NCBI GenBank assembly: GCA_013288145.1
Contig: JABDCJ010000004.1
Span: 1 to 64,000, forward strand
DNA: 64,000 bases
Source: Nitrososphaerota archaeon
GTDB taxonomy: Archaea > Thermoproteota > Nitrososphaeria > Nitrososphaerales > CADDZS01
Reading direction: 5' to 3'
Shown: positions 55,032 through 62,589 of the stretch, piece by piece
Position numbering within the stretch: position 1 is the first letter of the stretch
How the letters are laid out: each line of letters starts with the position of its first letter
Position numbers and translations under genes: made by a program
The notes under the pieces: model-generated
Seen by the model: only the letters and a program-made list of their open reading frames with translations
The model's database searches: none
Told to the model about the DNA's origin: nothing

Positions 55032-55769
55032 TCACCTCCACGAAGTGAGAATCTCTTCTCTCTGGAAGGTTGCTCTTGCTGCCACGAAGAGAAGGACATT
55101 AATTACAACCAAAGCTCCAGCGAGTATCAATAGATTACTGTTAGTGAATGGAAAGATGCCGGTCTCTGAAGCAAGGTACAATCCAATGAATGGAAGTAGA
55201 AGAAGGCCGCCGAGCTGCTGAGCTGATCGCACGTCACTCAATCTAGAAGAGATGATGACATTCAGTTCGACGCTTAGAAGAGATGCAAGTGGAGCGCAGA
55301 GCAAAATCACGCCGATGTACGAATTTGGATAGTAGTAGAAGCCCAGAAGGCTGTGCGTAAAATTGTCCATGAGCCCCATGAACATCACCGAACCTGCGTA
55401 GATGGCGACCAAGGGAATAAGTAACCCGGAGATTATTTTCCCGAACAAAATTTCCCCATCGGTCATTGGAGTGGCGAGGAGCGGCTCCAAACTCTTCTGA
55501 ACCTTCTCCCCCACGAGACTGTACGAGGCGATCGCAGTTGGGATTATTGCCGCCCCTACCAAAAAAAATATTGAAAACGAATCCATCAAAGTCTCCGCTT
55601 CCGTAGCACCAACTGGATGCGCCGCTTTGTGCAGAGAATAATTCAGAATAAGCGGAAAGACGATGCCGATAATTACAGGAAGGGCGATTGATGCATAGAT
55701 CACGGTTGGCTTCTTCCTAAAGATCCTAAAGTCCTTCGCAGCAACTGCCCACGAATTTTGAAGATTCAT
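55032..55769 (-). CDS. ABC-2 type transporter permease
   Basis: 245 aa with six membrane spans (ABC-2/NatB/YhaP-like): …VIYASIALPVIIGIVFPLIL…, …SIFFLVGAAIIPTAIASYSLVGEKVQKSLEPLLATPMTDGEILFGK… and later helices. It forms an exporter with the ATPase encoded 7 nt upstream. Substrate unknown. Confidence 0.85.
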   Translation of the reverse strand: MNLQNSWAVAAKDFRIFRKKPTVIYASIALPVIIGIVFPLILNYSLHKAAHPVGATEAETLMDSFSIFFLVGAAIIPTAIASYSLVGEKVQKSLEPLLATPMTDGEILFGKIISGLLIPLVAIYAGSVMFMGLMDNFTHSLLGFYYYPNSYIGVILLCAPLASLLSVELNVIISSRLSDVRSAQQLGGLLLLPFIGLYLASETGIFPFTNSNLLILAGALVVINVLLFVAARATFQREEILTSWR

Positions 55770-55776
55770 TTTCTTC

Positions 55777-56694
55777 TCAGCTCTCCTTTACTAGCTTCAG
55801 ATACACATCCTCGAGACTTGATCCGACTTCTGTTACAAATTGCAAGCGTCCTCCGGCATTCTGAATCTCTTGGAGAATTACCGGATTTTCCTTTTCGGGA
55901 TCTTTCACCATGATGACGAAGCTGTTGACCGTTTTCTCTGCAATTTGATACCCGAGCTTGTTCACGGCCTTTACAATGGAATCGTCGACAGACTGGAGCC
56001 GAACTTGTATTCTTCGACCAGCGAGTGAGCTCCTGAGTTCTTCAGGAGATCCTGTGGCAACGAGCTTCGTCTTCAAAATAGCAACCCGGTCGCAGATTTT
56101 CTCAGCCTCATCCAATAGGTGAGTATTGAGAAAGATGGTTTTCTTTTCACTCTTGAGCTGCAGGATGAAATTCCGAATCGTCTTTGAAGCCTCAGGATCG
56201 AGATTCGCGGTCGGTTCGTCCAAGAAGAGGACCTCAGGGTCATGGATTAGGGCGCGCCCGAGAGCAAGCTTTTGCTTCATACCCTTGGAGAATGTTCCAG
56301 CTGCAACATCTCTCTTATCCCAGAGACCGAGTAGTTTGAGAAAGTACTCGATTTGCTCCTTTCTTTTTTGCTGGCTCAGCCCATAGTAACGCCCGTAAAA
56401 ATCGAGATTGTCATAGGCGCTCAGCTCATCGTAGAGCCCAACATTTTCCGGGAGGAACCCTATCATTCTTCTGATCTTTTGCTCGTCCAAACTCTTCCCC
56501 GTGTCATAATTGCCTATGGTTGCTTTTCCTGATGTTTTTGAAATTAGACATGCGAGCATCCTGATCGTAGTTGTCTTGCCCGCACCGTTTGGACCCAGAA
56601 AGCCGAAAACCTCACCTTCCTCGACATTCAGTGAGACATTGTCCACTGCTGTCAAGTTCCCAAATTTCTTGGTAAGATTCTCAGTATCGATCAG
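55777..56694 (-). CDS. ABC transporter ATP-binding protein, CTG start
   Basis: Walker A is GPNGAGKTT, signature SKGMKQKLALGRAL and Walker B VLFLDEPTANLD. The first canonical start (TTG 56655) removes the conserved first strand; CTG 56694 gives MIDTENLTKKFGNLTAV…, the normal beginning of this family (305 aa). GAGG about 10-13 nt upstream could be the ribosome site. A 12-codon frame from GTG ends in TGA that overlaps this CTG. It powers the ABC-2 exporter. Confidence 0.85.
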   Translation of the reverse strand: MIDTENLTKKFGNLTAVDNVSLNVEEGEVFGFLGPNGAGKTTTIRMLACLISKTSGKATIGNYDTGKSLDEQKIRRMIGFLPENVGLYDELSAYDNLDFYGRYYGLSQQKRKEQIEYFLKLLGLWDKRDVAAGTFSKGMKQKLALGRALIHDPEVLFLDEPTANLDPEASKTIRNFILQLKSEKKTIFLNTHLLDEAEKICDRVAILKTKLVATGSPEELRSSLAGRRIQVRLQSVDDSIVKAVNKLGYQIAEKTVNSFVIMVKDPEKENPVILQEIQNAGGRLQFVTEVGSSLEDVYLKLVKES

Positions 56695-56796
56695 TCTGAC
56701 TCTTCCTCACTGGAACAGTTTCCGCTTTGCACTAAACAGAAACAGATCCTTTTTCCATGTTACCCATTCAAATCGTCTCTTTAAATGGAATCTGAA

Positions 56797-56815
56797 TCGT
56801 ACAATTTTTGTACGA
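56797..56815. promoter_or_regulatory. Palindromic operator 1 (GTACAAttTTTGTAC type)
   Basis: TCGTACAA-TTT-TTGTACGA, a perfect 8-bp inverted repeat between the divergent ABC operon and the membrane protein/regulator operon. TATA boxes lie just outside on both sides: CTTATAATA (56825) for the plus strand and TTTAAA (56770s) for the minus strand. Two further copies of the 15-bp core occur at 58073 and 58412. Confidence 0.75.
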
Positions 56816-56869
56816 ATCGTCACATCTTATAATACGAAAAAGACCAGGAATTTAGATGCCAGAGCCAAA

Positions 56870-57556
56870 ATGATGGATAACGGAGGGGCCGATGTTCCAC
56901 GCGATGAAATGAAGCGCGCCGTCAAACGAGCTATTCTCCTGAACGAACACTTGCTCCGCAGAGCTTGGGGAATACTCTTTCTTGCGCTCTCACTTTCAAT
57001 GTTCCTTTCGATCTTTGGAGTGCCGATTATTGATTCATTGGGAGTCCTGAAATCATTCGGAGTCCCAGGATCGATAGCAATGGATCTGACCGCGAGCGGC
57101 TGCGGTACAATTGCCATTCTTTGGGCATTCAAACGAGTCCGCAATACTGCGGAGATTACTCATCCTGAAGGCGACAGAGCTTGGGCGAGGCTACTTGGAT
57201 ATCGTTTCCTGATTCCTCTTTGGATAGCACTCAACGGGATCGTGATTTTGACGATCGCATTTGCAAGCGGTCGAGTTTCACTTGTTGTCCTTTTGATACA
57301 CCTTGGCTTAGCTATTTATCTCTATTATGCCCTAAGACTCTCTTTTTCAACGAAAATTCCCGCGGAGGCTATCATTGCAATCGCCTCACTCTCAGTAAGT
57401 AGCATTGCATCCATCGCACTGTTGTCTATTACCACTAGCCCCGGACCCTACGTTCTCCTGTGGGGAGCTACGATTGTTGCCTGGATCTTCTCTGGAGTCT
57501 ACGCGCGTACTAGATCCATTCCAGAATTTGAGGAGGAGCGTTCTGGGCTTGAGTGA
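56870..57556 (+). CDS. Multi-span membrane protein in an operon with a winged-helix regulator
   Basis: 228 aa from ATG 56870 (or 56873). After a charged N-terminus come about six spans (around 38-56, 64-84, 112-132, 134-153, 162-180, 184-204), ending in an acidic tail. No family recognised, but the arrangement resembles membrane sensors paired with HTH repressors. The stop overlaps the regulator start by 8 nt. Confidence 0.7.
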   Translation: MMDNGGADVPRDEMKRAVKRAILLNEHLLRRAWGILFLALSLSMFLSIFGVPIIDSLGVLKSFGVPGSIAMDLTASGCGTIAILWAFKRVRNTAEITHPEGDRAWARLLGYRFLIPLWIALNGIVILTIAFASGRVSLVVLLIHLGLAIYLYYALRLSFSTKIPAEAIIAIASLSVSSIASIALLSITTSPGPYVLLWGATIVAWIFSGVYARTRSIPEFEEERSGLE

Positions 57557-57908
57557 TGACGAAATCAAACGAGAAGTTTTTGATAAAATCGTTACAGATG
57601 GGACCATCCGGTCGTTAAATGAGCAGCTTAATGACTCGCCCTTCAAATCATCTACTAGAATCCTGATCCTCGTGTTACTTGCAATGACTCGAAGGATGAG
57701 CTCAGTAGAACTCAGGACCCTCACGGGACTGGGAAAAGGGAGCTTGGAGAACCATTTGAATAAACTTGAAAGCTTCGGTTATGTTAAGATAAGCAATGAA
57801 AAATCCATCGGCGCAAGGGGTGTTCCGAGGCAGATAGTTGGGATCACTGAGAAGGGGATTGAGGCTTGCCATGCGCTTGTAAAAAGTATGTCAAGTTTGG
57901 CTCTCTGA
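57549..57908 (+). CDS. Winged-helix transcriptional regulator
   Basis: 119 aa from TTG 57549 overlapping the membrane gene. The winged helix, like the HTH_34/MarR group, runs from about 35 to 110: …STRILILVLLAMTRRMSSVELRTLTGLGKGSLENHLNKLESFGYVKISNEK…RQIVGITEKGIEACHALVKS. It is the obvious candidate to bind the GTACAA palindromes that precede its own operon and two following genes. Confidence 0.8.
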   Translation: MSDDEIKREVFDKIVTDGTIRSLNEQLNDSPFKSSTRILILVLLAMTRRMSSVELRTLTGLGKGSLENHLNKLESFGYVKISNEKSIGARGVPRQIVGITEKGIEACHALVKSMSSLAL

Positions 57909-58072
57909 GAGTCGACATAATCTGCCATTAATACTTCATTCTTTCGATGGATATTTACCCTACCAACATTTGGGTTGGACAATTTTTGATTGGTTATCAA
58001 ACGGACATCACCAACTCAATGTTCTGTCAAGCGTCTTCACCCCAGGATCGTCTTGAATTGAAAGCTTTAGGC

Positions 58073-58087
58073 GTACAAAATTTGTAC
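58073..58087. promoter_or_regulatory. Palindromic operator 2 (GTACAAAATTTGTAC)
   Basis: Perfect 15-bp palindrome, about 12 bp before a TATA-like CATTTAAGA (58100) and ~55 bp before ATG 58142. Identical core to operator 3. Confidence 0.75.
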
Positions 58088-58141
58088 TTTTCGAATCCCA
58101 TTTAAGATGCGTATTCTCAAGGTAGGGTGGAAAGAATCTGC

Positions 58142-58432
58142 ATGAATACTGGAATTGCCATAGTCGGTATTATTGTGCTTATTGTTGGAGTTGCCCTAGG
58201 TGTCATTGTGCCCATTGTGGGAGTAGCCCATGACCTACCCGCTGTACACCCCTTTGTCGTAGGAGTTGTGTGCATTGTTGCCGGCGTGGTTATTACAGTA
58301 ATAGGCGCGAGTATGAAAAAGAAAAACGCTCCACAGGAAGAAAAGAAAAACAAGCAAGCTTGGATGAACGGGATCACACCTAGAGGGATGAGCGAAGGGA
58401 GAATGCTTGAGGTACAAAATTTGTACGTTTAG
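58142..58432 (+). CDS. Small two-span membrane protein under operator 2
   Basis: 96 aa from ATG 58142. Two long hydrophobic spans (about 4-28 and 38-57), then a basic segment (KKKNAPQEEKKNK). The last codons run through operator 3, so the 3' end of the gene and the next regulatory site overlap. No family recognised. Confidence 0.6.
   Translation: MNTGIAIVGIIVLIVGVALGVIVPIVGVAHDLPAVHPFVVGVVCIVAGVVITVIGASMKKKNAPQEEKKNKQAWMNGITPRGMSEGRMLEVQNLYV
58412..58426. promoter_or_regulatory. Palindromic operator 3 (GTACAAAATTTGTAC)
   Basis: Same 15-bp palindrome as operator 2, inside the last codons of the upstream gene and just before a TTTTTAGAA TATA-like box (58439). It probably controls the 35-aa membrane peptide gene at 58494. 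Confidence 0.7.
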
Positions 58433-58493
58433 AACTTCTTTTTAGAATACGATTTTTGATCAATATGTGTCCTAGCAAATAGGAGAATAAGAG

Positions 58494-58601
58494 TTGCCGA
58501 GTTCCCAAACAGTCATCTTAATCGTTGTACTCACAGTAATTGTAATCGCTGTAGTAGTCGTATTTCGCGCCTTGACGGGTCGAAAATTAACGAATCTGTA
58601 A
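58494..58601 (+). CDS. Tiny single-span membrane peptide, 35 aa
   Basis: TTG 58494 with ribosome site GGAG 8-11 nt upstream, TAA at 58601. Reads MPSSQTVILIVVLTVIVIAV… with a basic end (FRALTGRKLTNL). Placed under operator 3; a possible stress-regulated membrane peptide. Confidence 0.5.
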   Translation: MPSSQTVILIVVLTVIVIAVVVVFRALTGRKLTNL

Positions 58602-58656
58602 TAATCCAATGAATCTTAACAGAAAGAAACTCCAATGATTTTTACCAAACCCAAAT

Positions 58657-59256
58657 GTGATCGCTTTGCGAGGAAAAACAGTCTTATCGGGTGTGGCCGG
58701 AATTGTAGTGGGTGTCGTGCTTGTATTCTTAATCGGTGGTACTCTCGTCAGCGTCGAATCTTCTGCCATGCAGACAAAGTCCAATGGCTGGTTTACCTAT
58801 ACGGAATGCGGCAAGGTTGGGAACAACATCCTTGAACAGGCAGTGTGCGCCGCTGCCCTCCCAGGCGCCAACGTGCCTCAAGAAGCTGTGTACTGGGAGG
58901 CATACTTCGATGGCTCAGGCCACAGGCTGACCGGCCAGCACGACTACATTCTACAGTTCCCGCCTAGCGAGCTGCCGCCTAACAGCGCCTTTTGGTCTGT
59001 TACTTCATACTATACCAACATAACTCTAGTGAACAATCCCATCAACCGCTATGATGTCAGCGGTACTTCTGGTCTCATACCGAATGCCAACGGATCCGTC
59101 GACATTTACATCCAGAACACTTCCCCCGCGGGCCACGAATCGAATTGGCTGCCCGCGCCAACCGGCGATTTCTTGCTATTCCTCCGTGTTTACCTGCCCG
59201 GCCCGTCGATTCTGAACGGTTCCTACAAGCCGCCGCCAGTTGTAGAGGTGAGCTGA
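58657..59256 (+). CDS. DUF1214 domain membrane-anchored protein
   Basis: 199 aa from GTG 58657. N-terminal span (about 9-32) and a DUF1214 domain: …HDYILQFPPSELPPNSAFWSVTSYY…NNPINRYDVSG…SVDIYIQNTSPAGHESNWLPAPTGDFLLFLRVYLPGPSILNGSYKPPPV. Usually fused to DUF1254; here the second half is a separate gene 2 nt downstream. The two genes look clearly richer in G and C than their surroundings, a hint of transfer. Function of the family unknown. Confidence 0.8.
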   Translation: MIALRGKTVLSGVAGIVVGVVLVFLIGGTLVSVESSAMQTKSNGWFTYTECGKVGNNILEQAVCAAALPGANVPQEAVYWEAYFDGSGHRLTGQHDYILQFPPSELPPNSAFWSVTSYYTNITLVNNPINRYDVSGTSGLIPNANGSVDIYIQNTSPAGHESNWLPAPTGDFLLFLRVYLPGPSILNGSYKPPPVVEVS

Positions 59257-59258
59257 AC

Positions 59259-59843
59259 ATGAAACACAAGAATCTCTTCGCGTTCTCAGTGGTATTGCTC
59301 CTGACCTTAGGAATAGGCACGTTCATCTACATCTACGAGATTCCACCTTTGATCTATAATGGATGGGCGCAGGAGGTAATGCAGAAAGGCATCGGAGCGG
59401 GGCCCTTCCCTGTCAACACTCTCTCCACGCAGCCTAGCCTTTTCGGCCCCAATTCCACAAACTCAAATCCAGGTGTGAAGGGTGAGGGACCCACACTCTA
59501 TACCGCAGGCGTGCTTGACCTCAGCAAGGGGCCAGAAATTCTGAGCGTACCGAACATGGGCGGGAGATACTATGACATACTGTTCGTCGATTCGCGGGGC
59601 GATGACTTCGCCTATGTTGGTACTCGCACCACCGGGGGTCAAGCCGGCAACTTCCTCATAAGCGGTCCTAGCTGGCAGGGAACGGTTCCGAGTGGAGTGA
59701 CTCAGATAACTTCGCCTGATAACAAGGTGCTTCTCATTGGACGAGTGCTCGTGGAAAACGCAACCGAGGTGTCTGTTGCGTACAACCTTTCGATTCAGAT
59801 AAAACTCACACCACTGAGCCAATGGCAGTCCGCAGCGGCGTAA
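59259..59843 (+). CDS. DUF1254 domain exported protein
   Basis: 194 aa from ATG 59259 with GAGGTGAGC as ribosome site. N-terminal signal/anchor (about 7-29) and a DUF1254 domain (…GPEILSVPNMGGRYYDILFVDSRGDDFAYVGTRTTGGQAGNFLISGPSWQG…LIGRVLVEN…). It complements the upstream DUF1214 protein, so the normally fused pair is split in reversed order. Confidence 0.8.
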   Translation: MKHKNLFAFSVVLLLTLGIGTFIYIYEIPPLIYNGWAQEVMQKGIGAGPFPVNTLSTQPSLFGPNSTNSNPGVKGEGPTLYTAGVLDLSKGPEILSVPNMGGRYYDILFVDSRGDDFAYVGTRTTGGQAGNFLISGPSWQGTVPSGVTQITSPDNKVLLIGRVLVENATEVSVAYNLSIQIKLTPLSQWQSAAA

Positions 59844-60152
59844 AAGGGAATTATGTAGGATTTTTGTAAGCGATCTATCTGCGAGCTAATCGTTCAAAAT
59901 CCTCTGTTTCCCCTCTTTACACGATTGTCTAGCTTTTGAAAAATGTCAATCCAAGCCTTTCGAAAATGCAATTCACTAGGGAACTATGCTGACTGCAAAT
60001 AACAAATGTCAATCCTCGGGATTTCTTGACGATAGAAGTAATCGAATTGCTTGAATCCTATCCCTGAACTGTTCAAATAAGTAGTAGTACCGATTATCAT
60101 TATAGCGGCCAAATACTCTCGAGCAAAGCGTCGCAGTTCTCAAGGACTGTTA
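59844..60152. other. Intergenic region
   Basis: No gene. AAATGTCAATCC occurs twice, near 59942 and 60004, as a short direct repeat; otherwise nothing recognised. Confidence 0.35.
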
Positions 60153-61100
60153 CTAGAAGAAAGCCAGCCTCTGTATCGCCGACTTCTCGTTTCTATGTTC
60201 AAGGAGCTCAATGAGCTTCTCCGGAAACATCAGGTTTCTGACGAGTATGTCAGTTCTGGCACTTGCTATGCCAGGTTGCCCCTTCGCCCACTCGAGATGC
60301 TCCCGAACTTCGTTCATTGTGGACGCGCTCAGGAGGATCCATCCGCTCTCGGGGTCCGTAAACCCAACCGACAAATAACTGGTTTCGAAGTGGGAACGCA
60401 TCGCCCGGTCCACTTCCCCCTTCTCCCTCTGCTTGGAGTAGGAATAAGACAAATACACCGGGATGAGTCCGGGAATTCCGCCAAAATTCAGCGTCGGCAC
60501 AACGAAGACGGTGTTCGTCTGTCGAAGATTGATTACTCGATTTCTCACCGTTCTTGTCGAGAGGCCGAGCTCCTTTGATACTTGCACAAAGCTCTTGCGT
60601 GCATCGTTGGAAAGAGCCCGGAAGATTGCCACATCGGTCTCCAACAGACGATCGATCCTGCATTGGGGGAGTACCCACCGGAACTGAACGACCCTCTCAG
60701 GATTGGTGATCCTGGAGATGAGCTCAATAATTCGGGGACGCGACTCTGTACTGTTGAACATGAGAATTAGCTTCAGAGCTCTTCCGTAGTAATCGAACAT
60801 CCCGACGATCTCATGGACCAGCTTCAGCTTCCTGATCATGTCAGACTTTGCTGATTCCGGCTGCACGTCCACGGTCATGTCCATCAACTGGCAACCGAAG
60901 AACGCAGGGTTGACTATGAGCTGCCACCCGGACAGAGCTCCGGACTCCTGCAACCTCTTGTATCGGTAGTTCACGGTCTTGTCGTCTGCCTTGATACGCG
61001 CCGCGATGGACCTCAAGGACTCATTCACCTGTATCGTGGACGGAGCTACCGCGCTTTCAGTAATTAGGGCGCGGAGGATTTTCACGTCGAGTTCGTCCAT
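60153..61100 (-). CDS. Lrp-like double-HTH transcriptional regulator
   Basis: 315 aa from ATG 61100; an upstream ATG at 61124 is too close to the AATAAATA TATA box (61133-61140), which predicts a leaderless start near 61100. First HTH at about 3-55 (MDELDVKILRALITES…), Lrp ligand region, second HTH near 158-205 (…ETDVAIFRALSNDARKSFVQVSKELGLSTRTVRNRVINLR…). Divergent from the CMD gene and may control it. Confidence 0.8.
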   Translation of the reverse strand: MDELDVKILRALITESAVAPSTIQVNESLRSIAARIKADDKTVNYRYKRLQESGALSGWQLIVNPAFFGCQLMDMTVDVQPESAKSDMIRKLKLVHEIVGMFDYYGRALKLILMFNSTESRPRIIELISRITNPERVVQFRWVLPQCRIDRLLETDVAIFRALSNDARKSFVQVSKELGLSTRTVRNRVINLRQTNTVFVVPTLNFGGIPGLIPVYLSYSYSKQREKGEVDRAMRSHFETSYLSVGFTDPESGWILLSASTMNEVREHLEWAKGQPGIASARTDILVRNLMFPEKLIELLEHRNEKSAIQRLAFF

Positions 61101-61221
61101 CGTGTTTCCAGGTGACGAGTGCATGCCCTCGCTATTTATTCATCGCTTCACTTTTGGCTAATTCGTTTAGGCTAGTATTCAAGTCCAAGCTCTCCTGTTC
61201 TGTGAAGGTGAGGGAAATAGC

Positions 61222-61839
61222 ATGACAGTAGAATCCATTGGAAAGCAACATGAGTTAACGCGAACAGAGGATCTTGTCTCAAAGAGACCAAGACTAGAAC
61301 CGATAGAGAAACCGAAGGGTCTCAAGTTACGATTTCTCTACTGGATGATCAGTCGCCGTTTCGGAATAGTGCCGACTTCAATCAAGGTGGGAGTGGCCCG
61401 TGCGCCGAAGATATTGGGCGTAGCCAGTGCAATGGGCAAATTCGAATCAAAGGGGATTCACCTTGGTAAAGAACTTCCTTATATGATCAATATCTTTGTA
61501 GCCGGGACAAACGGATGCGGCTTTTGTCTTGATGTTGGTCGAATGTTGGCAGTGAAAGACAATATGAACATGGAAAAAATCAACGCGCTACCTGTCTATC
61601 GTACGAGCTCGTTGTTTTCCGACAAAGAACGTGCGGCGCTGGCGTACGCCGAAGAAGCGACACTGAACAAACATGTCAGTGATGCAACGTTCAACGAACT
61701 TCAAAAATACTATAGCGACCGCGACATCGTGGAGATCACAATAATCACGGCGATACAAAATTTCACAAACTTGACCAACATACCCCTTGGAATCGGATCG
61801 GATGGATTGTGTGCAATAGCACAATCTCGGAAGAAATGA
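61222..61839 (+). CDS. Carboxymuconolactone decarboxylase (CMD/AhpD-like) protein
   Basis: 205 aa. The helical CMD fold has redox pair C-G-F-C in GTNGCGFCLDVGR and downstream …FSDKERAALAYAEEATLNKHVSDATFNELQKYYSDRDIVEITIITAIQNFTNL. This is the peroxidase-type (AhpD-like) motif rather than a true decarboxylase, so a role in thiol oxidative defence is likely. Confidence 0.8.
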   Translation: MTVESIGKQHELTRTEDLVSKRPRLEPIEKPKGLKLRFLYWMISRRFGIVPTSIKVGVARAPKILGVASAMGKFESKGIHLGKELPYMINIFVAGTNGCGFCLDVGRMLAVKDNMNMEKINALPVYRTSSLFSDKERAALAYAEEATLNKHVSDATFNELQKYYSDRDIVEITIITAIQNFTNLTNIPLGIGSDGLCAIAQSRKK

Positions 61840-62082
61840 ATTATCGATATCCATGTCCTAATTGGCTTGGTCATCAATTTCGTATGAATGATCGGGTTGT
61901 TTGAGTCCGGAATCCGAGGAATCGCGTACGCCCTCTCACCTTTGTCCCAGGCAATCACGCTAATGATAACATCCCACCGCATTGCTCTCATTTGCAGAAG
62001 CTATAGCGTTACCGGATCACAGGTTACTCAATGTGGTGTCCGCAGGCTACCAATTTCAAAAAATACAAGTTAAGACGAGTCA

Positions 62083-62280
62083 ATGGATTACGTAAATACT
62101 CCTAGAATGGAACAATCTCTAGGTCGCAACATGGCCTGAGATTATCCCCTTGTCTTTCTCATCATACTGATTCCACTTCTTTTCATTGCCATCGCGTATG
62201 CGGGCTATATCATTTTTCGAGGTCTTGTTAGAAAAACGGTGCGAGAAGAGCTAGCAAATGAAAAACGAGAATCAGCGTGA
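62083..62280 (+). pseudogene. Small membrane protein gene interrupted by in-frame TGA
   Basis: ATG 62083 to TGA 62280, one frame. It reads MDYVNTPRMEQSLGRNMA, then TGA (62137-62139), then DYPLVFLIILIPLLFIAIAY… with one clear membrane span and a charged tail (RGLVRKTVREELANEKRESA). If the TGA were a Trp codon the protein would be a normal 65-aa membrane peptide. No canonical start follows the stop before the span. Confidence 0.5.
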
Positions 62281-62283
62281 CAA

Positions 62284-62299
62284 CGCCCGTTTTGGGGCG
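62284..62299 (+). terminator. Hairpin after the interrupted membrane gene
   Basis: CGCCC (62284-62288), 6-nt loop and GGGCG (62295-62299) just after the stop codon; a terminator here argues that the unit is or was transcribed. Confidence 0.4.
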
Positions 62300-62392
62300 C
62301 TACTACTTGCTTCTTTATTCAAGAATCAAAAAAGTAACACCTCTTTGAGAGCCTCATCCAGTAGTATTAGAAAATGAGTTAAGTCGTAATTG

Positions 62393-62562
62393 TTAGGGCA
62401 GTTCCCCGCTGCCAAATGCTTCTCTTAGCTTCTGCTCCTGTTCTGTAGAGAGGGATGTTCTTAGAATTCTCGAGTGCAATCCTTGAAGGAATAGTACGAC
62501 CCTGTCTATCTTGGAACTGTATTGCTTTTCTAATAATTCAGGATTCTTTCGTCAGAATCCAA
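62393..62562 (-). pseudogene. Small helical protein gene with one-base frameshift
   Basis: From TTG 62562 the sequence reads MDSDER and, after a single missing base near 62547, NPELLEKQYSSKIDRVVLFL…TSLSTEQEQKLREAFGSGELP to TAA 62393. Adding one A gives an uninterrupted 56-aa charged helical protein. It lies 28 nt after the membrane-protein gene on the same strand. Confidence 0.45.
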
Positions 62563-62589
62563 CGAGTTTTTAGTTTCTTGGTAAACAAT

